This document shows positions 46,901 through 57,908 of a stretch of 64,000 nucleotides of DNA, one piece after another; within the stretch, counting starts at the first letter, position 1; the number at the start of each line of letters is the position of its first letter. Location: the NCBI RefSeq assembly GCF_008831285.2, contig NC_045138.2:25701934-25765933 (forward strand), written 5' to 3'. The notes beneath the pieces are model-generated. The model worked only from the letters and a program-made list of their open reading frames with translations, did not search any database and had not been told where the DNA came from. The stretch comes from Nymphaea colorata. Lineage: Eukaryota; Streptophyta; Magnoliopsida; Nymphaeales; Nymphaeaceae. The position numbers and the translations under genes were made by a program.

Positions 46901-49056
46901 CATCCAGAAGCATCCCTCAGCCACCGGAGTTCCATGAGTTCCATCTGAAAACAATGGAAAGAGCTTCTCAGCATGCTGGGACATCTTATATGGAAATTTC
47001 ACAGAAAGTATGCTTTCTTTATCTGCAAGCCAAAAAATTGCAGCTCCTGCGCCTCTAATGTTTTTTGATATTAAGAATTTTGGGTTTTGTATTTGCAGGG
47101 GAAGAGCAAGCCTGAGAACACGGCAGCCTATGGGCTAACTGTACCCAAATCACCACACCTGGAAACATCAACACGTTCACGCCCCCAGACGTAGGATGAC
47201 TTCGATCTTAAATCCTTTGCTCAATTTATCTTATCTTCATTTCTGATGTGTCCTTTCTGAACTATGGCAGCATCAAAAGTTCGGAAGAACTGGAGCAGGA
47301 AGAGCTAGCGAATATGCCTAAGTTCAAAGCGAGGCCGCTGAACAAGAAGGTATCACTTTCATTGATGTCATGACAGGAGGGTGAACTCTTAGAAAAGCCA
47401 TTTTTTTTCTTTTTCGTTACTGCGATCTCACTTCTAATCAACATACAGATACTCGTGAGCAAAGGAGAACTTGGAGTTTTCCGTAATCAGAAGCACCAAG
47501 CTACCATACCACAGGTGACTGTTACCCTTGTTTTGGATTTCATAAAACTCGTGAAATTTTTGCTGTATATTTATTTACATGTTTTGCAATTTTCAGGAGT
47601 TCCACTTTGCAACCGATGAAAGAATACCTGCCGTGCATCCCGTGGTTGACCTCTTTGACAAGGTATAATCTACAACTTGCATTGGTGATTTCTTTCAATA
47701 GGTGGCATTTGAAAGGCGTTGATTAATCCTGAGTTTGGTATATTATTATTGTTTCCAGCTATCTATAAACTCAGACTGTCGCGACAAAGAAATTCCACGA
47801 ATCACGATACCGAATCCTTTCAATCTTCAGACCGAGGTTTGTAGGCAATCGTGTTTGTGTTGGTACTACATGGTTACATGGTTTTCATTTTCCGTTTGTC
47901 TTATATTCCAATGGTTGAACGTGAATTTTAGGAGAGAGGTTTGGAGAAAGAAAAGAGATTCTTGGCAGAAGTTTTGCATGAACAGTTGGAGGAGCAAAAG
48001 GCCAGGGTTCCTAAAGCTAGTCCATATCCATATTCCACAGACTACCCAGTGGTAGGCTCTTGTCGTACGTAAGCAAGATAGATATTCTTGTTTCACGCAG
48101 TAAAAGTTCACTTAAGAAATGTTTTTGCCTTTAGATACCACCAAAGCCTCAACCAAAAGAGTGTACAAAGCCAGAGGCATTTCAACTAGTGAGCCTCATC
48201 AGGCACGAGGAAGAGATGCAGAGGTTGATGCAGGAAAAGGAAAGAATGGAAAAAGAGGTGGCAGAGATGAGAAAATTCAAGGCACAACCAATTTTGGACA
48301 GGTAATCCTTTTATAGAAGTTTAAGACAATATCGGCTTTTCTTTAAGGCATTTTGAAAATGCACCAGGGAAATTGCTAACAAATTTTTAAATCTATTCAG
48401 CGACCCAATTCCAGTTCCTGAGAAGAGAAGGATTCCTCTTACCCAAGTTCAGGAATTTGCACTCCATGTGGATCACCGATCTGTAGACAGAGCTGAATTT
48501 GATAAGAAGGCAGGAAAACGTCTTCAAATCTATATAGTTTGTGCCTTATTTTGTGCAGCGAGAATGGCAAACTAATTTTTAGTAGCATTTTCTGTTGCAT
48601 GCGTTTTATATACAGGTAAAGGAAAAGGAGGCCATATACAAAAGATACAGGGAAGAATATGAAGCCGCTAAAGCGGTAAGTGAGAATTCCTTTTGCCACG
48701 AGCAAAAACGCAAAAACTGAGAAATTTGTATGGAAGGTTTTGCCATTCTTTTGATTTATGTTGATTCTTGTGTTGTAGATGGAAGAGGAGAAAGCAACAA
48801 AGCAAATGAGAAGGATGATGGTGCCTCATGCGAGACCTGTACCGAGCTTCGCAAATCCGTTTGTTCCGGAAAGGTAAGACGGGGTTGCCCTCATCCTTTT
48901 CTTCGGCTTGTTCACAAAGAAGTGGTTTTGAGATTCTTTTGTTTCTTTTTTTTCTGCAGGTCATCGAAAGAAATTACAAAACCGAAATCGCCATGCCTAC
49001 TTATAGCCCAAAGGAAACAAAGGGCCGCAGCTTCTGGTTTTGCGCATATGCGATGA
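43950..49056 (+). CDS. TPX2: TPX2 spindle assembly factor (23 exons)
   Basis: Encodes a 774-residue microtubule-associated protein that in plants drives prospindle and spindle assembly and binds Aurora kinase and importin. Exons: 43950-44115, 44763-44845, 44966-45018, 45116-45197, 45290-45345, 45449-45498, 45716-45887, 45973-46072, 46167-46292, 46378-46473, 46606-46782, 46873-47007, 47099-47190, 47271-47349, 47449-47514, 47597-47662, 47759-47836, 47932-48051, 48135-48301, 48401-48509, 48616-48675, 48779-48873, 48960-49056. All phases join to 2,325 nt. The N-terminus has the conserved YEFSAPRFFDF. A basic KRQKL is in exon 8. The importin-binding type region (KPPLALTQPKEPEF, ARRVRPVKVKSSAELEEE) is in exon 11, and its FKARPxNKK repeat recurs in exon 14. 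The TPX2 domain spans exons 17-22 (ARVPKASPYPYSTDYPV, CTKPEAFQLVSLIRHEEE, YKRYREEYEAAK, VPHARPVP). Intron 20 is GC-AG; all others are GT-AG. The start may be the first or second of two adjacent ATGs. The length fits the family. Confidence 0.95.
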
Positions 49057-51623
49057 CCTCCATCAAAAAGAAAACTTGTCGCCATATGTAGCCCCACTGT
49101 ACCCTTCAAGAAAGCTTGAACGCCCGTGAAAACTAACTGTGTGCCATAAATCTATCTGTAGTCTGTATGCATAACGTATATAGCATATGATGTATTATTC
49201 TTGATTTTTTGGAACTTTGAGTTCAATTAATGGGAGATACCAGTTACCACCCTCGAATTTCTGTTCCCCCACTTCCCAATATGAAACTCTGTTCTTTTAC
49301 TTTCCCAATGGATTTTTCTCTTATCGAAGCTAATTGGAGAATATACTGCAACTCAGAAGAAAAAGTAATCAAAATTGACAAATTTTCCCATGAACAAACA
49401 CGAAACTAAAATTTCCCTCCGGCAACTCTGTCCCCGACTAGCTTTTTTGCACCAGCAGAAAATTGGACCAGTGTGCACAATTCCCCTTGAAAAGAGGCAA
49501 CTTGCATCTTACTGTTATCCCAACCATCTTACAAGAATCATGGCTCAGGTGGTGCTTGGCTGCTTCTGTCAGTTGACAAAAAAGATTAACAGAATTACGA
49601 AGACAACGAATTTGATACAAAGCACCAAACTTAGTTGTCCCATTGATATTTTTAATTGGTTTTGCTCGTTATTCTCTCACATTTCTGGGTCTCTCAAGAA
49701 GATTGCAAACTTTTGTCAGGCAGCTCCCACTTGAAAAGTATCGACTCCTGTGGATATGTTTAAAAGGACCCATTTCCCGCTCCTTCCACCCTCTCAGCAG
49801 CTGCAAAATGGCCTTGAAGTACCTGAGTATTACTTTCTTTCTATTGAGTCTCTTCTGCCATCCTCTTGGGCTCATTTTCCGAAGATGCTGTCATGGGGAG
49901 TTGCCCCTCCTCCCCGGATGTGACTTCACGTTGGTTCAGTCTTCAAGCTAAGGTCCAAACGCAATGCAATTTACAATCCTGGGTTCATTTTTGGCCAGTC
50001 TATGTGTTTTATAGCAGGGGCAGAGCTATCGTTTATTTTGGAGCTGTGCGGAAGCACAGAGACTGTTTCGGCATCTTGTTGCCATCTTTCCCCATCTTCG
50101 GTTTTGCGTGATCTTCTTTTTGGTGGCAGATTTCAGTTATAGGTAACGATATCTCATTTCACCGGCATTCCTACTGTCTTGCTTTTTAATCTTCGGACTG
50201 AGATTACTACTATCGTTAAGGCCTTCTGACCTCCTGATCTTATCGCTTCCTTTAATTGAATTCGTTTTCGTCTCTCTTTCTCTCTCTCTCTCAATCAATT
50301 AGATATGACGGAACTCTTCCGTTGCTGCGATTATGCGTGTCCTGAAAACATACATAACGTAGAAGTTAATAAACTATATCAGGCTCTATTTGGTGCGGCA
50401 AATTTCAATTGGACTTCGTTCTCCATTAGGAAGCCCAGTCGATTAACCTTCTATTATTGCAAATTGTAGTCAAAACAGTAAATCTGTGTCTTTTCTCGCA
50501 TGAAAAAGGTAAAATAAGGTCGTTTTCTCTTTATCTTTTTCGACCGCAAGATGAATTTTCATATGGAGTCCATAAGATGCCTCCGGCAAGGCTGCCCACC
50601 CTCTGACTACGTGAAACGAACCCTTCACCCGACTTTAAATAATAATTAAAAAACAGTCACGAATGAAATCGGAGATTTTCATAAAGAAAGCAGTCCAACT
50701 TTTAGCGAGATGAGAATAAACACGCTTCATTTAATAATTCTGGCTTTTTTTTTCGTTCCTTCAAAGTGTTTGAGTCAGCTTTCATCAAGCATCTGAACGA
50801 AATTAATATTTCTCTTATTACCCATTCAATTCGATTTGGAATTCCCACGGAAAAGAGGCGATCATGCATCATGCATCTAAGCATTGTTTTCTTAATTTGA
50901 TTCAAACTCCAGTAAATTTAGACCTGCACTAGTGTTTGTATGCGAATCATTTGTTTGGTCATAAGGTGACACTCTTCCGACGGAAGGGGGCCGGAGTGGA
51001 CCCTTCCATTAGAGAAAGAATAAAGAATGATACGTACAAGACAACAAAACCAAACCCCCACGTCAATGCATCCCTTGCTCATACGGCAAGAATCTTACAT
51101 CCCAAGAAAGGGCAAAATTACAGATCTCCCTATTGGAGAAATTTCTATCCACAAAATGCATATCGTTCAACACTATGGATTCTAATGCATCTAACCAAGA
51201 TTTCCTTTGCTAATTGTTGGCTCTAATGTCAATTAAAGAACGACAATAGGGAACATGTCGAAGTAAAGATTGACAAATGATCGACTCTGTAAGTGAAAAT
51301 TAGCTACCATTTCTTCATTATGTCATAGATAGAATGCCATAACAGAAATAACCTGCTGCAGTTATATCCGCTCCTCATAGGGATTTGCCAAAAAGGACTG
51401 AAAACCTCAGTTTACAACCAAAGATTAATAGCAAGTAGCATCTGGTTAGATCAGTCTTGCTTCAGAATAATGTTCTCACAAGCCTGCCGTTATACCTCTT
51501 TTTTAGCTTCATCAATAGGTTTGTCGATCTGGTTGCAGGAGTAAAGGATTCTAATCCTAGAGGTTCCATACAACTATACTGAAACAAAGGATCCAACAAA
51601 GCTTAAACTCTCTTTGTACAAGA
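49057..51623. other. Intergenic, no gene seen
   Basis: 3' flank of TPX2 followed by DNA with only short frames lacking recognisable domains. A CT microsatellite lies at about 50272-50295. Confidence 0.5.
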
Positions 51624-51920
51624 TGTAACACTCCAAATATTTAGTCTCGTATTAAAGATTATGAGGAATCTTCAAGGGTTTATAAAGGGGGTCATTATTC
51701 TCACACGCACGGATGGACGCGTGTGTATTAAGGGGGGTGGATTGTAACGCTTTAAATATTTAGTCCCGTATCAAAGATTATGAAGAATCTTCAAAGGTTT
51801 ATAAAGGGGGTCATTAATATGAGCCCGAGTCCAAGAAAACAATATAAATCTTCAAATCTTCAAAAGTTTATAAAGGGGGTCATTACCATGAGCCCGAGTC
51901 CAAGAAAACGATATAAATCT
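51624..51920 (+). repeat. Tandem LTR-like fragments related to the 3772-3960 element
   Basis: Two units begin TGTAACACTCC (51624) and TGTAACGCTTT (51743). Each continues AATATTTAGTC, AAAGATTATGA and GTTTATAAAGGGGGTCATTA, matching the first 60 bases of the solo-LTR-like element at 3772. A third partial unit starts near 51858 (GTTTATAAAGGGGGTCATTA, GAGCCCGAGTCCAAGAAAAC). The arrangement suggests nested or unequally recombined LTRs of a short TRIM-like family; no internal coding region is seen. Confidence 0.65.
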
Positions 51921-53350
51921 CCAAAGCTTCAAATGATCCTTTGTCTTCTTGCATAGAAGACAGGCAAAGGCTAAGGAGAATCCTAATCTTTGTAGTCTGA
52001 CATGTGTAAGTAATCTCCCATGACTGCCAATGTAAACAAACTGACAGGCATGCATGCAGTAAGGATTTGAAGTTTCAAATCCATTTCTGCCATTTCATCA
52101 CAGTTCCCCTAGCTCGAATGTGCTCCCACATTTAAATACCGACATTTAAAGTGTATTTAGGTGGGGGTCAAAATTGAGGTTATTTAAAATCTATACTTGA
52201 TCAAATGATGATTTCAAAGAGAAATGTAAATAACTACTCCCTTCAGGTTTTTTCAGAAAAAACTATTGTTTTAGTCTTATCACTCAAACACTAGCCAGAT
52301 TTTAGATACACAAGACCTGATTTTCACAAAGGCATAACAATCTACATATTTATGATCTAAAAGGGGACAAGTTTTTGTTGCATGGTCTTTTTTCTGTCGT
52401 TTGTCTCATTGAAAAGAAGATGATTCAGATTCTAACCAGTATTTTGATAATTACATTTCTTTCAACTTTATCTCAGATTATTCTGTTAAAATTACGCGTC
52501 CCAACACGTGGGACCATACAATCCTTTCATTTTAGATCAGAATATTAAAAGCCAAAAAGGCTACAACCGAGAGGGATCACTGTTGAGTTGGTAGGCCACC
52601 TGCCCTCCCTAGTTCATCTAAAAGGAGGAAAAGGAAAAAGGGAAAAGAGAAAAGATCGCGTAGAAATAAAAGGCTCATAGTAGATTTCAGGGCCCACATA
52701 CCACCGCCTGAATCTGTCATGGCCGGACTGCCGTCGCCTAAGAACGGCCCAATCCAGCCGCCGATGCTTCAACAACACGAGGGGTCGTGATGAACAATGC
52801 CGTTGACGTGTTCCGTCCGGTCATGCTATGTTCCACGATCGCAAGCAAATCGCAGAGGCAAATTGAAGATACATGTCAACTAGGAGATAGATGCGCGAGA
52901 TTTTATCAACTTGGTGGCATTCACAGGGCTACCATACTACAATGACGCCTTCCCTTCGCATCCACCACCAGATGTGAAGGTTAAGTGGCAGAAAATGAAG
53001 CCCAAAAACGAAAAAGTTGCCGTGAGAAGCTCGATCTCATGCTATTGGACAGGAAACATTAAAAAAAGCCACCCTTACCTACTAAAGCTTTTCGTGTCGG
53101 CCCGTGAATTATAATCCATCTAAGCTGCATTTGGTAGAACGAAAGTTGGGATGCAAGGAAGACAAAGATGCAAACGCCTGAAGTAGAGCAACCAAAAGGC
53201 TTGAGCATCTGATTTAAATATGTTCTAGTTGCACATAAGAGACTATTGATCACTAGCAGTGACATAACCGTCTTGGTGCACAAAAGCTTATAAAATGTCA
53301 TGCTTTGTCTTCTTTCCCACATGCTAGACTTGCTGGTAACGGATTTGATC
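51921..53350. other. Intergenic, no gene seen
   Basis: No frame with a recognisable domain. 52600-52830 is purine-rich then GC-richer, but shows no gene I can support. Confidence 0.45.
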
Positions 53351-53497
53351 GTTGGTGCCTAATCCTTTTTGTGCCTTTGCAGAGACAGAAATATAGTTAG
53401 TTGGTGCCTAATCCTTTTTGTGCCTTTGCAGACACAGAAATATAGTTAGTTGGTGCCTAATCCTTTTTGTGCCTTTGCAGAGACAGAAATATAGTTC
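53351..53497. repeat. 49-bp minisatellite, three copies
   Basis: Copies at 53351-53399, 53400-53448 and 53449-53497 are identical except for one base in the second and the last base of the third. Each holds CCTTTTTGTGCCTTTGCAG, which looks like a 3' splice acceptor. Confidence 0.97.
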
Positions 53498-56400
53498 ACA
53501 TTGCAGCAGGTTTTGGAGTTCATTTATCTGTTGATTAGAAAATATGGAGCAGTTTTATCTAACAAAAGAGTTTTTTTTTTTTTGATAGATAAGAGTGCCG
53601 ACAACCGGAGGTACTTGATTATGGAGAAAATGATACCTGACGGTCCTTACCTCAAGTATTTCTACGAATATGGTTCAAGAGCAAATTCTGGATAGGGACG
53701 TAGACTCTCTTAAGACCAGCATCACAGTTAACTGGCGCTCAACTTTTACAAATTCGACAGAATTTAAGTTAGCTGAGAGTGCCAACAGGAAACACTCAGC
53801 AGGTCAAGAAATTTATTAACATGCTGAGTTATACATTCAAAACATGCTGTATTAACAGAAGGTGGCGGCGAGTTGAATATTAATCTGCAAGAACTGTTCC
53901 TCATGTGCAGAATTAGGACTTAACACTTCGAACAATGTAAATTATCATAAATACAACGTGTGAAGCCACCAACTGCTTGTGGAACTATCCATGTACTAAC
54001 CAGAAAAAGATAGTGCATTATGGAGCTAGAATTAGAATGAGCCTTATTTGGATATCTATCAAAGCTACCAACGGTACCGAATCCTACAAGTTATCAACTA
54101 AAAATTTTGGCCATTCTGTCAGGTTACCTTGGCTTTCTAGAAGCATTTCAGCATCGTTTCCCTCTTTTTCACTTTTAGTTGGCTCCTAGTGCCCATCTCC
54201 TCCAAAATCATCCACCGCATCTTTATTTGGTCTTATCAAGCTATTCCTTGGCCTTCTAGATCATTTCACCATATGATATGAATTTCTTATATTCTTTCCT
54301 CTTTCCAACTCTCCCCAAACCTCACCTCTGGAACCAAATCCACTCTTTTAAGCGTGTATGATCTTTTACCGTTGATTACATTTTATTAACCAAATCTTTC
54401 AACATTTCAGATTATCTAACGGTTCTAACAAGAATCTTTCAACCATAACTAAAATATGAAAGCAGGTACCGTGATCAAATAAAATCAGGCTTGCAGCAAA
54501 AAGATCCAACGGAAAACCAGGTAAACATGGTCCTATTGACATTAGACACGTAAATAGATTGGATATGATTTTAGAGTCTTGGTTTACTTTCTTTCTTGTT
54601 CTTGGTGTACTGAATTTGAACCAATCCGATTTTGATGTAAAGTTATTCGAGTGCAGACCATTCACGTCCTGAAATATGATGATAATTACAAATAAGCACA
54701 ATTCAAAAAAAAAAAAAACACAAGCATTCCGCATAAACTAATGGCAATCAATATCACCCTCAATGCTGAAAACACTACAATGGAGATTTGAACAGCGTAG
54801 GTCCATCTTCAGCATAGAAATGAATCCTTTTGCATTGACCAACGTTAAGCAACATTAATTGATTACGAGATTTTTTTACTTCACCTACAACTGTCTGTCC
54901 ACTTAGCCACAATTTGAAAACGCTCCATTCAATGGTACATTATTCAGTGCTTCTAGTTAGAGGCCTATCAGACATTTCTCAGACTGAGAAATTGAGAAAT
55001 GTGGGAAGTAATGAAGAAAAAAATAAATTTAAAAAATGGACGCGAGAAACCCACTTTAGATGCTAACACTTTCAATTGCCATTTCTTAATTCAGTACTAC
55101 CATGAAAGAGATCCTACAGATGGTACAGTGAAAAGTAAAGAATCTTCTTGAGCATTGGTGGATCTCATTATGCTACAGACCTTATGAAGCATATCAAAGA
55201 TAAGAAACTGAAATAAACCTACAAGAACTACCAAGGCCATGCAGGTATTGGCTAGGTGTGAAAACAGATAAACTCAGGTGGTCCAGGTGCCACCAGTTAA
55301 TACAATTACTATTGATAATGGTGAAAAATAGAGCAGCCAGCAAAAATGACAAGAGCCGCATACAGCTATGACCTTCCTACTGAGCATCAAACAGACAACA
55401 AATAGCTGTTTCTAGATTTCATGTCAAAAGCACAATAATGACTCGACTCACTTGGATCAGAAAAACCATGAACTATGAAACAACTCACAATAACTACAAA
55501 CCTCTTGACAACTCTGATCGGGACTGCCTACTGAGCATCAAACAGACACAGGAAAGAAGAAAGACAAGCAAAGCATTTTTGCGCCTCATCAGGACTGGAA
55601 TAAATGTAAGAGATGAATGAATCCAAGGAACAGAATGAAGAAAAAAAAACAGCATAATAAATACATTATCGAGCACAAGTCACTGACATAGATACCCTGA
55701 TCAAGATGGAAGCGAAGGTGTCATTAAAGACCTAAATGAATTTGAGACTATGGCCTTGGTTATGACAAAGGCTAATGACAATCAATAAGCTTACCACTCA
55801 CTGCCATGCTTAATCGCTTCACTGCACTAGAAGAATATGTAATATTTCTGATACCTATGCAAGAAATCCACCAATGGGAAAATTCTGAGTGAAAAATTCA
55901 AACAAAATGATCTTCTCATTCATTAACCAAGTGTTTCCATCAGAGCATCCCCCCTACGAGACACGCATTACAGTCCTTTCAAACAGTCTACTCATTTCTA
56001 AAAACCACTTGAAGAAACTGCAAGAGATAACAAAATGGCAAAATCATCCAATGGATGACAGAGTCATATCACCACAGCACATGAAAGAGAGAGAATGCTT
56101 ATGTTTTGCATCGACTTGGAAGGAAGAACCCTGCACACCATTGAACTGTTCTCTTTTGTATACTGTTGCCATTACCACTATATAGTTGAGAAGCACAAAC
56201 CTCAAGCATTGCATTGTCAAGGAAGTCCTAAAAGGTAGAAGGAAAAGTATGAACATCATCTCTGCGGACACTAACTAGTAACAAATTTCCATTTTTTTTT
56301 TCATGATTGATATGGAATCTCCAAGCCTACCACCGTCCTCTTGATCCATCAGCAAATTGGTGTTATGAACTTACTTTTATTAGCCATATAAAAAAAACGC

Positions 56401-56799
56401 AACATGAGATACACCATTCATAGGAAGAAATACTACAGGAAATTAAATAAATAGCATGAAAGAACATGATTACCATAATACACCCTTAAATTACTGCAGA
56501 CAGCACAAGGACAAGAGACTCAAATTAACTCATTAGGCAGGGAGGACCACCATTAAAGGAAAAAAAGAGAACCAAAAGGAATAAAAAATGAAAAAGGTAA
56601 TCCGAGGGCTAAATAGCATGCATTCATCAAAGACATCAAATACAGACGTAAAGAGGCATTGACTAGATAGAAATAGAAACTAAACATCATACATGCAGAA
56701 CGGAAATCCAACTGCGCCACAAGGATTAATACGTTAAAGCTAATATCTTCTACACTTAACGGAGTATATATGTCTTCGAGTCACGGTAGTTGGCCCATG
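53498..56799. other. Intergenic, no gene seen; right part is the 3' side of the SPL gene
   Basis: Only short frames without recognisable domains on either strand. No RNA gene or repeat array seen. Confidence 0.45.
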
Positions 56800-56820
56800 A
56801 AAACAGAATCCAGAGAGAGA

Positions 56821-56840
56821 TGACAGAAGAGAGAGAGCAG
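56821..56840 (-). promoter_or_regulatory. miR156 target site in the SPL 3' UTR
   Basis: On the minus strand the site reads CTGCTCTCTCTCTTCTGTCA, the classic miR156/157 target word in SPL genes apart from its first base. It starts about 40 bases after the SPL stop codon, where SPL3/4/5-type genes carry it. Pairing should repress the SPL transcript in juvenile tissue. Confidence 0.92.
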
Positions 56841-56880
56841 CATGCTTGAAGTGTGAGGGTTGCTGAAACTATTCTGATTC

Positions 56881-57712
56881 TCATCTGATCTGGAAATGCT
56901 TGCAAGTGCGATTCCCCTGCAAGGTGATCTGCATCCTCCCCGCCTCCTCGGAAGGCCTGCAATGGTTATCCTTCAGTTGGTGCCCGATTCCCCTTCTGCT
57001 AGTCCCATCCGTCTGAGAATCCACCGAATTCTTTCGCCTCCGCTCATTGTGCCCCGCCAGCCGCCTCCGGCAACTTCTCTTAGACTCATCGAACTCTGAT
57101 ATCTCGTGAAACCTTCACCCACAAAAATATTAGCAAGATACGCTATTCAGCACAGAGCAAGAATAGTAAGAGTTCAAAATCAAGCAGTATTTGTAGAAGG
57201 GGAAGGATGGTAGCAGTGAAGAAAAAAAAAACTTTCACAACCAACACAATTTAATCAGACAGCAACTGACCGAAAAATGAGCATTTCGACGAGAAGGGCG
57301 AAACAGAACAGAAGATCAAGCGGAATTCCCTGAAAAGCGAAGGTGATAAGCAAGAAAAACCAGAATTGCCAGGGTAGTACCTGCTACACTGCTGGCAGAA
57401 CCGTTGCCGGAGGCCGGCGACCATGACGATGGCCGCTTTGGAGTGTGTCTCGCAAACCTTGTGCCTTCGGTGGTAGCGCTTTGCGGTGGTGAGGTCAGCA
57501 CAGCAGTTCTCAGCCTGGCAGCATGGCGTCTGGCCGGAATTGGAACCCTTCCGGCCAAGCACGACGGTGGTGCTAGCCCTCTTCCTCTTCTCCTCCTCTT
57601 CCTCATCTTCCTCCTCCTCCTCCTCTTCCATCGCCACCTCTTGTTTCTTCTCCCTCTGCTTGCCCTTCCTCCCCTCTGATGCCACTGCCACCGTCGCTGC
57701 TTGCCTTTCCAT
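56881..57712 (-). CDS. SPL: SBP-box transcription factor, SPL3/4/5 type
   Basis: Two exons, 57712-57381 and 57112-56881, joined in phase inside the SBP domain, give 187 residues. Small SPLs of this kind are nuclear activators that bind GTAC motifs and promote phase change and flowering. The protein starts [10 protein letters not shown], has an acidic run (residues 29-40), a basic stretch (KRKR), then the SBP domain with Cys/His zinc ligands ([30 protein letters not shown]) across the splice and the C-terminal bipartite basic signal ([17 protein letters not shown]). It stops shortly after, so there is no large C-terminal domain. The intron position within CSR|F is standard for the family. The start is the ATG at 57712; the frame is open further upstream only from non-ATG codons. 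A miR156 site follows the stop. The member number is not assigned. Confidence 0.94.
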
Positions 57713-57837
57713 CCTCACAACCAGACGCCGTTGTGATGGTCGGTGAGGGATTCCGCTGCTGCTGCTTGTGCTCAGCTGATACACGAAGGGAGGAAGGGGA
57801 GAGGGCCACTGGGGAAGGAACGAATGAAGTGGGGTTG

Positions 57838-57845
57838 TAGGGTTT
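57838..57845 (-). promoter_or_regulatory. telo-box in the SPL leader
   Basis: AAACCCTA on the minus strand, about 126 bases before the SPL ATG. Telo-boxes are common near plant transcription starts; here it only suggests a promoter or leader position. Confidence 0.35.
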
Positions 57846-57908
57846 AATCAGAGGGAGAGAATTAGAAAAGGTGAAAAAGAAAGCAAGGACCACAAGAACC
57901 ACCACCAT

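Noticed and set aside
57603-57746. Plus-strand frames opposite the SPL first exon (57404-57679 and 57486-57746)
   Set aside because: Leu/Ser-rich translations of the antisense of the Glu-rich SPL region.
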